From positions 119,555,001 through 119,619,000 of the forward strand of contig CM075673.1 of the NCBI GenBank assembly GCA_037962975.1: DNA of 64,000 nt, in the 5' to 3' direction. Shown in pieces: positions 59,340 to 64,000 of this stretch. Made by a program: the position numbers and the translations under genes. The stretch's first letter is position 1; every line of letters starts with the position of its first letter. This DNA comes from Clitoria ternatea. Lineage: Eukaryota; Streptophyta; Magnoliopsida; Fabales; Fabaceae. The notes beneath the pieces are model-generated. The model worked only from the letters and a program-made list of their open reading frames with translations, did no database searches and was not told where the DNA came from.

Positions 59340-60200
59340 TTTGTCCTCGAAATTCAAACACATGCTTAGCCTTAATAAACCACTCGGAAATCACTGACAT
59401 ACCACAATAAGCAGTTACACATCTATGTTCCTTAAGTATTCATCCATCGCTTAAATCCCAGTCGGCACAATTGGCCTCCAAAGCAATTCACCGATCGCTC
59501 CACCCGAAAAACCGGGACATTATGCTTAACACATTTCCACTCGGAAATGGCACCATTGACTCGGAATAACATTCCTTTCTTTCACTCGGACTTACCTCAA
59601 CAAACAGATCGGAATACCACAGCCATGTTCCGACTGCAACTCTTCGCCCATCCACGTTTTCGACTGCTTCGTAATTTCTAATTAGCATAAAACAACTCTT
59701 CATAGCCTTCATTACATTCGAGACTCCATTTCCCACGTAGTTACCCCCATTCAGCTCTGCCAGTTCACCCTAGCCATTGGCACTTTCCAGTTCTTTGGCC
59801 GCTCGGCCTTACATTCTCAACACCGATCGGCGTATTCACACCATCGGGTCTCCCGACTCAATGTGTCACTCGGCACGACCATGCGCTCACACAAAGCATA
59901 GGCTTGACATTGGGTCACATGGGACACATTCTAGACGTTATTCGACCATTTGGGAAGAATCCAGTCGGTACACAACATTACCGATTCCCTAGGATACCCA
60001 CTACTGACTGATTCATTTCGGGTTTAGCTCTCGGATTTTCAAATTTTCGGCCACGAGATTCCTTTCTTAACCAAAATGAACACTCAACGAGTTCCTATAA
60101 GCTTCAATTAGCACACTTGTCTGGATTTGCCTCGTACAGGTACCACACTCGGTCCATACATCTCAGCTTCTTAACCATTCCTTTGGCTAACTGCATGCCT
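59340..60200 (-). pseudogene. pol scraps in D2 internal region
   Basis: Diverged minus-strand homology to gypsy C pol. Around 59960-60060 it aligns with the integrase end just before the chromodomain (a VYRLD-like block, compare 44600-44780). Around 60100-60170 it aligns with the segment before the integrase zinc domain (compare 50690-50770). The integrase core between them is missing and frames are ruined. RT and RNase H were not seen. This points to descent from an autonomous chromovirus by large deletions. Confidence 0.6.
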
Positions 60201-63200
60201 ATAACCCACGAGTGTCTCTCGGCCCTCTCACTCGAAAATTTCAATCGGGGTTTTAAGGACAGTTCTCATCCGGGAATTCTTCCACTTGCAGAATTTACTC
60301 ATAATTCAAGCCTTCCGCAAAACCAACCCGAGTCCAAGCCCAGCAGTCCCAAACGCTGACCTGAGTACGATTTCAAATAAATCCTTCTCTTGGATATCTA
60401 CTCCTCTTGGAGGTCCTTCACTCGGAGACTTCCTATTTACCAAATTTCCACTCGGAATCCAGGCTTACTCCAAATATAAATCTGAGTTCAATTCAGTAGT
60501 TTCACATCACCCGAACACAGCTATGAATAAGTTTACCGCTCGGTATTTTCTCTCCCTTGGGTAATTCACTCGAAAACTTACACACTCGAAGTTTCATTTT
60601 CCAACGAGAAGTACTTTTCTCCTGGAAGATCACTCAGTTGGACATCCCAAGGGTATTAGGAATTCTACACTCGCTATCTTACTATTCGGAATCGTTCCAC
60701 ACGGTGCCATTCCACTCGGAAGTGATACACTCCGAGTCACGTCACTCAAATCTTGCCTTACCCAGAAGGTTACGCTCAGATACCATTCCCTTAACTTAGT
60801 AATGATCCTCTCAATAAGGTTCTACTCGGAACCCCCAAAATTTTCACTCAACAGTTCTTTCCCACAAGGATTTCACTCGGAATTGTCTCCACCCTCACAC
60901 ACTCAGAATTTACTAACCTTTCCTGAGCAATTCCTAACCTTACAATTTAGTTTGGCTCCAATCCTGGTTTCCTTATTAGGCTTACAGTATCACTCGGTTA
61001 ACTTTTCAAAAACTCCGACTTCAGTGACAGTTGATCACCCTTCATATTCCATTACCAATCATCCTTTAGTAGCCAATCCATACCCAGCAACCTCTAATCC
61101 TCTCGGAAGCAGACACGTTAAAGTCAACAAACCCTCTACCTTCATTTTGGTACACAATCACATAACACTCATTTAAGATAACTCTTGTCATCACTTGGAA
61201 TCGTCTGAAAGACTCACCATCACCATAAGCAGTTACAGCTTCCCTACCCGACTCATGAATTGCTGCATCCAACTTATAGGATGACGTCTCATTCCTATAG
61301 GGTTACAACAATCACATGGTCACTGCAACGCGTACGCTGCCACATTACCTATGGCAGGAAGAGTCATCTCAGAGCAGTATGCCTCACACGGACCAGACTC
61401 ACCCAACTAATACTAATTCACACGGTAGTTAATGGCAGTTCACACACATAAGTAATACACCTACATCATCATCATGCGCCACATAGGGTTCATCACGCAT
61501 CAATAATCATGAAAGTCATTTATCACTTCTGTAAAACAGAATTAAGGCAATACAACAATCGGCTTTTAGCCAACACCGAGTAAATATTTCCTCTAAATCT
61601 TATTCCTCACAAAACCATGGCTCAAATTAAATTCTTAACTCTCAGCTATATAATAACGTCACTCACTCGGGTTCATGTAATTCACTCAGGATTAAGCAAT
61701 TCACAATCACATATGCTATTATAACACACCACGAACTCAACAACGGCACTAATGTACATACAGACACTCAGTCGGATTTCATACCACTTATTCATGGCTA
61801 TATTATTGTCCACTACATCATGCACCATAACCACAACATCACATTGCACTTGGTAATAGCACCGACATACACATATGCCCATCCAATCAGATTTACCCAA
61901 ATCAATTCCAACTACATTAAGGGTTTCACTCATAATATCATATTCACACATTCACATAGTTCACACTAAGCTCATTTATCCTCATAAGTGTACACACAAT
62001 CATTCAATCAAAAATTGTACCATAACATACATTCTCAATTATAACATTGCATCACACTTGGCAACAGCATCAATACATGTACATTCACTCAGTCAGACCT
62101 CATTCATACAACATCATCAAGTCGGAAACTACTCAATCATTCAAATCCATGCAGATCATGTCAGCCTCAATGATAATGCTCTTATACATATGTATTCATG
62201 CAGTCGGCGAATCAGATGCACACGATTTATTCACCAGGAGTCCAACTCGGAGGTCTTTTAGGGTTAATCTCAGAATCCTCAATACCCCATGCATTCATCT
62301 GATTGCCCCCTCTGAAAAACGTTCAATGCTGATGCACTTCACTACCAATCACACACAGCTCTTATTTGCTGACTCACAGCATAAGCCACTCGACCTTCTC
62401 ATTAACATATATATATATATATATACACATCTTTCAGACGGGGTATTCATCACAACGATTCACAATTAATATCTATCACAATATCCGGGTGTTGCATGCA
62501 TCAATAATTAATCACACACAGATCACGTATTTCAATTATAAAACAATTGTCATGTTTCAATTATAGAGCAATACATAAAAGCAGTTCTCCCTCAATCACC
62601 TATATCATATATATATTACGCAGAGTTCATGGGCTAGGTTACAAGACATCCGTCACAAATAGCACTCGGTAGTAATGGTAACACTCCTATTTACAAGTAT
62701 TCAGTCAATGTTCACAGAATTATTAACATGCATTCACAGACAGAGTCACACCATCACTAAACAGTTCACAAATACCACAATCCAGGAGTTGCATGCACAA
62801 CTACTCCATCTTAGTACAGCTACCAACACATCTCACACATAACACATTACATGATAATCGTCCAAGCCTCAATGGGTTACTACGCAATTGTCCTACTCGG
62901 CTCAACAACTCACAAAGTTAATAAATTATTAGACTTAGAATCCCTAAGGGGTCACTATTTACCTAGTATCCCATGATGGGTACCTCACAATATTCAAATA
63001 TTGTTATAAGGTCTAGTACCGTTCACTCAGTTTTTCACACACCCAACCAAGACAGTATCCAAGTCAAACAGATGTTCTATTTCACATTCACTCGTTCATG
63101 GTCATGCCTAATCAACTGGGTCACTACTCCTATTGGTCCAGCATCTAGTGCATCACTCACTTGGTTTCCTCAATCGCCACCGAGACCCAACCCCAATTTT

Positions 63201-63538
63201 AACATATATTCGACCTCACCTTTACTCACTTATTACACACCCAGATTTTCAATTTAGGAACTACCACCCATCCCTTATACTACAAATCACATACATCATG
63301 TGCCATTCATTCATCACACATTCAAATTCCTCAACAAGGCACAGGCATACAACCACACCATTCATAGTCAACATACACCAAATCCAATAGAAGTTCATAA
63401 GCACATATCATCACTCGAGTCAAAATTGAACAGGCATCAACCTACAATAGAATATCATAAGCAACTAGGACAAGTTGGCATAATACACTCAACCGCCCAC
63501 TAACTGTAGGCAAACCTTGGCCATGGACCTTTTGGTCT
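60200..63538 (-). other. D2 internal non-coding region with LTR-like sequence
   Basis: No credible ORF. ACTCGG is frequent from 60230 to 61050. The stretch 61690-62830 is diverged but collinear with the family's own LTR: 61980-62170 resembles 57670-57860 (TCATTCAATC, ACATTCTCAAT, CATCACACT in order), and 62640-62850 resembles 58470-58680 (GGTAACAC, ATTAACA, TTGCATGCACAA in order). An older LTR, or part of one, seems to have been incorporated. AT run at 62408-62425. Confidence 0.6.
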
Positions 63539-63550
63539 GCTCTGATACCA
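63539..63550 (-). other. primer binding site of D2, tRNA-iMet type
   Basis: Minus strand TGGTATCAGAGC, three bases from the LTR edge at 63554, as in family A. Confidence 0.92.
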
Positions 63551-63553
63551 AAT

Positions 63554-64000
63554 TATAACACCCTAATTTTAATAAATAATAACCCAATAACAGGGAAAAC
63601 TTTTTCACAAAATCAACCCCTAGTCAATCGGCATAAAAAAAAGAAGAAGACAAGGGAAAGGAAAGAACATTTACACATATAGCAATCAGCGGAAGGAACA
63701 AGGCTTGAACCGACCCATTCGGTTCAGCGGAACACATCAGCGCCTGGGCGAAATCCAAGACGACTCTGACTCGCTTAAGCGAGGTCCAGGACGCTTGAGC
63801 GAGACAACTCACTCGCTCGGGCGAAATACCATTCGCTTGGGCGATACCACGACGAAAGCCTTCCAGCAGTACGCATTCGCTGGAGCGGATTCTTCATTCG
63901 CTGAAGCGAGAAGCCCCACACGGCAAATTCATCACTCGGCAGCGGGACATCCATACACTCGGTAAACGACTAAGTCCACTCGGAAGTTCATTCCTAAGTC
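63554..64000 (-). mobile_element. D2 5' LTR (truncated by window end)
   Basis: Repeats 56261-56707 at offset 7293 with two visible substitutions in the first ~75 bp. Includes the palindrome array at 63742-63908. Confidence 0.9.

Larger units (their letters stand above)
56261..64000 (-). mobile_element. young non-autonomous D-family LTR retrotransposon (D2)
   Basis: 3' LTR 56261-59317, PPT 59318-59334, internal ~4.2 kb, PBS 63539-63550, 5' LTR from 63554 to beyond the window. In the 447 bp that can be compared, the two LTRs differ at only two positions I could see, so it moved recently. Yet the internal region has no intact gag or pol, only pol scraps (59340-60200) and diverged LTR-like sequence. 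It must have used proteins made elsewhere. It is inserted in the gag of element C; the right target duplication is not visible. Confidence 0.85.

Noticed and set aside
61682..62566. Several 60-140 codon ORFs in the D2 interior
   Set aside because: His/Thr/Ile-rich translations of ACA/CAT-rich, LTR-like DNA; no motifs and overlapping frames.

Overview
This window contains no recognisable host gene. It is a dense nest of plant LTR retrotransposons of two superfamilies: Ty3/gypsy chromoviruses (integrase with a chromodomain-type tail, LTRs of about 3 kb or more) and one Ty1/copia element of the Sirevirus type. Very long LTRs, initiator tRNA-Met primer binding sites, AT-rich DNA and repeated C-to-T decay point to heterochromatin of a flowering plant. 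A legume (Vigna/Phaseolus/Glycine relatives) is my guess from general resemblance only.

Layout. (1) About 1-40025 is a tandem array of one gypsy family (A), coded on the minus strand: outer LTR (36952-40025), internal region 1, shared middle LTR (7339-10427), internal region 2 running off the left edge. Both internal regions carry an A-family LTR in the chromodomain at the same AATAA site (212-3262; and 10675-10891 continued at 31689-34404). The array therefore arose by duplication of an element that already carried the insertion. (2) The second of these inserted LTRs was hit by a B-family LTR (10892-31688, TSD GCCCA). That was hit by a plus-strand Sirevirus (12680 onward, TSD AATAC). (3) A 7.25-kb block (6836-14081) recurs at 22805-30051 at a constant 15,969-bp offset. 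It is joined to a Sirevirus gag fragment through a microhomology, template-switch-like junction. (4) 41194-64000 is a second gypsy element (C, minus strand) cut by a 5.1-kb B-type LTR-like insertion (45443-50558, TSD ATGTT), a D-family solo LTR (52507-55407, TSD TCTAA) and a young D-family element with no intact coding (56261 to beyond the window).

Coding state. The Sirevirus pol (1009 residues from its Leu codon at 15855) and a third 372-residue ORF are open, but its gag has an internal UAG. All gypsy gag-pol regions are broken by nonsense codons, frameshifts, deletions and insertions.

Most interesting signals. The Sirevirus has two arrays of the palindrome TAATCGATTA, one in the LTR (14 sites) and one in front of ORF3 (12 sites). 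They share a spacing grammar of about 21/30/21/51 bp, all near whole helical turns, and each is followed about 120 bp later by a TATA box. ORF3 thus looks like a transcription unit with a copy of the LTR promoter layout. The gypsy B, C and D families carry an unrelated palindrome array (TCGCTTAAGCGA type) with similar phasing. The B family also holds a very regular ~182-bp alternating repeat and a perfect-length 51-bp minisatellite.
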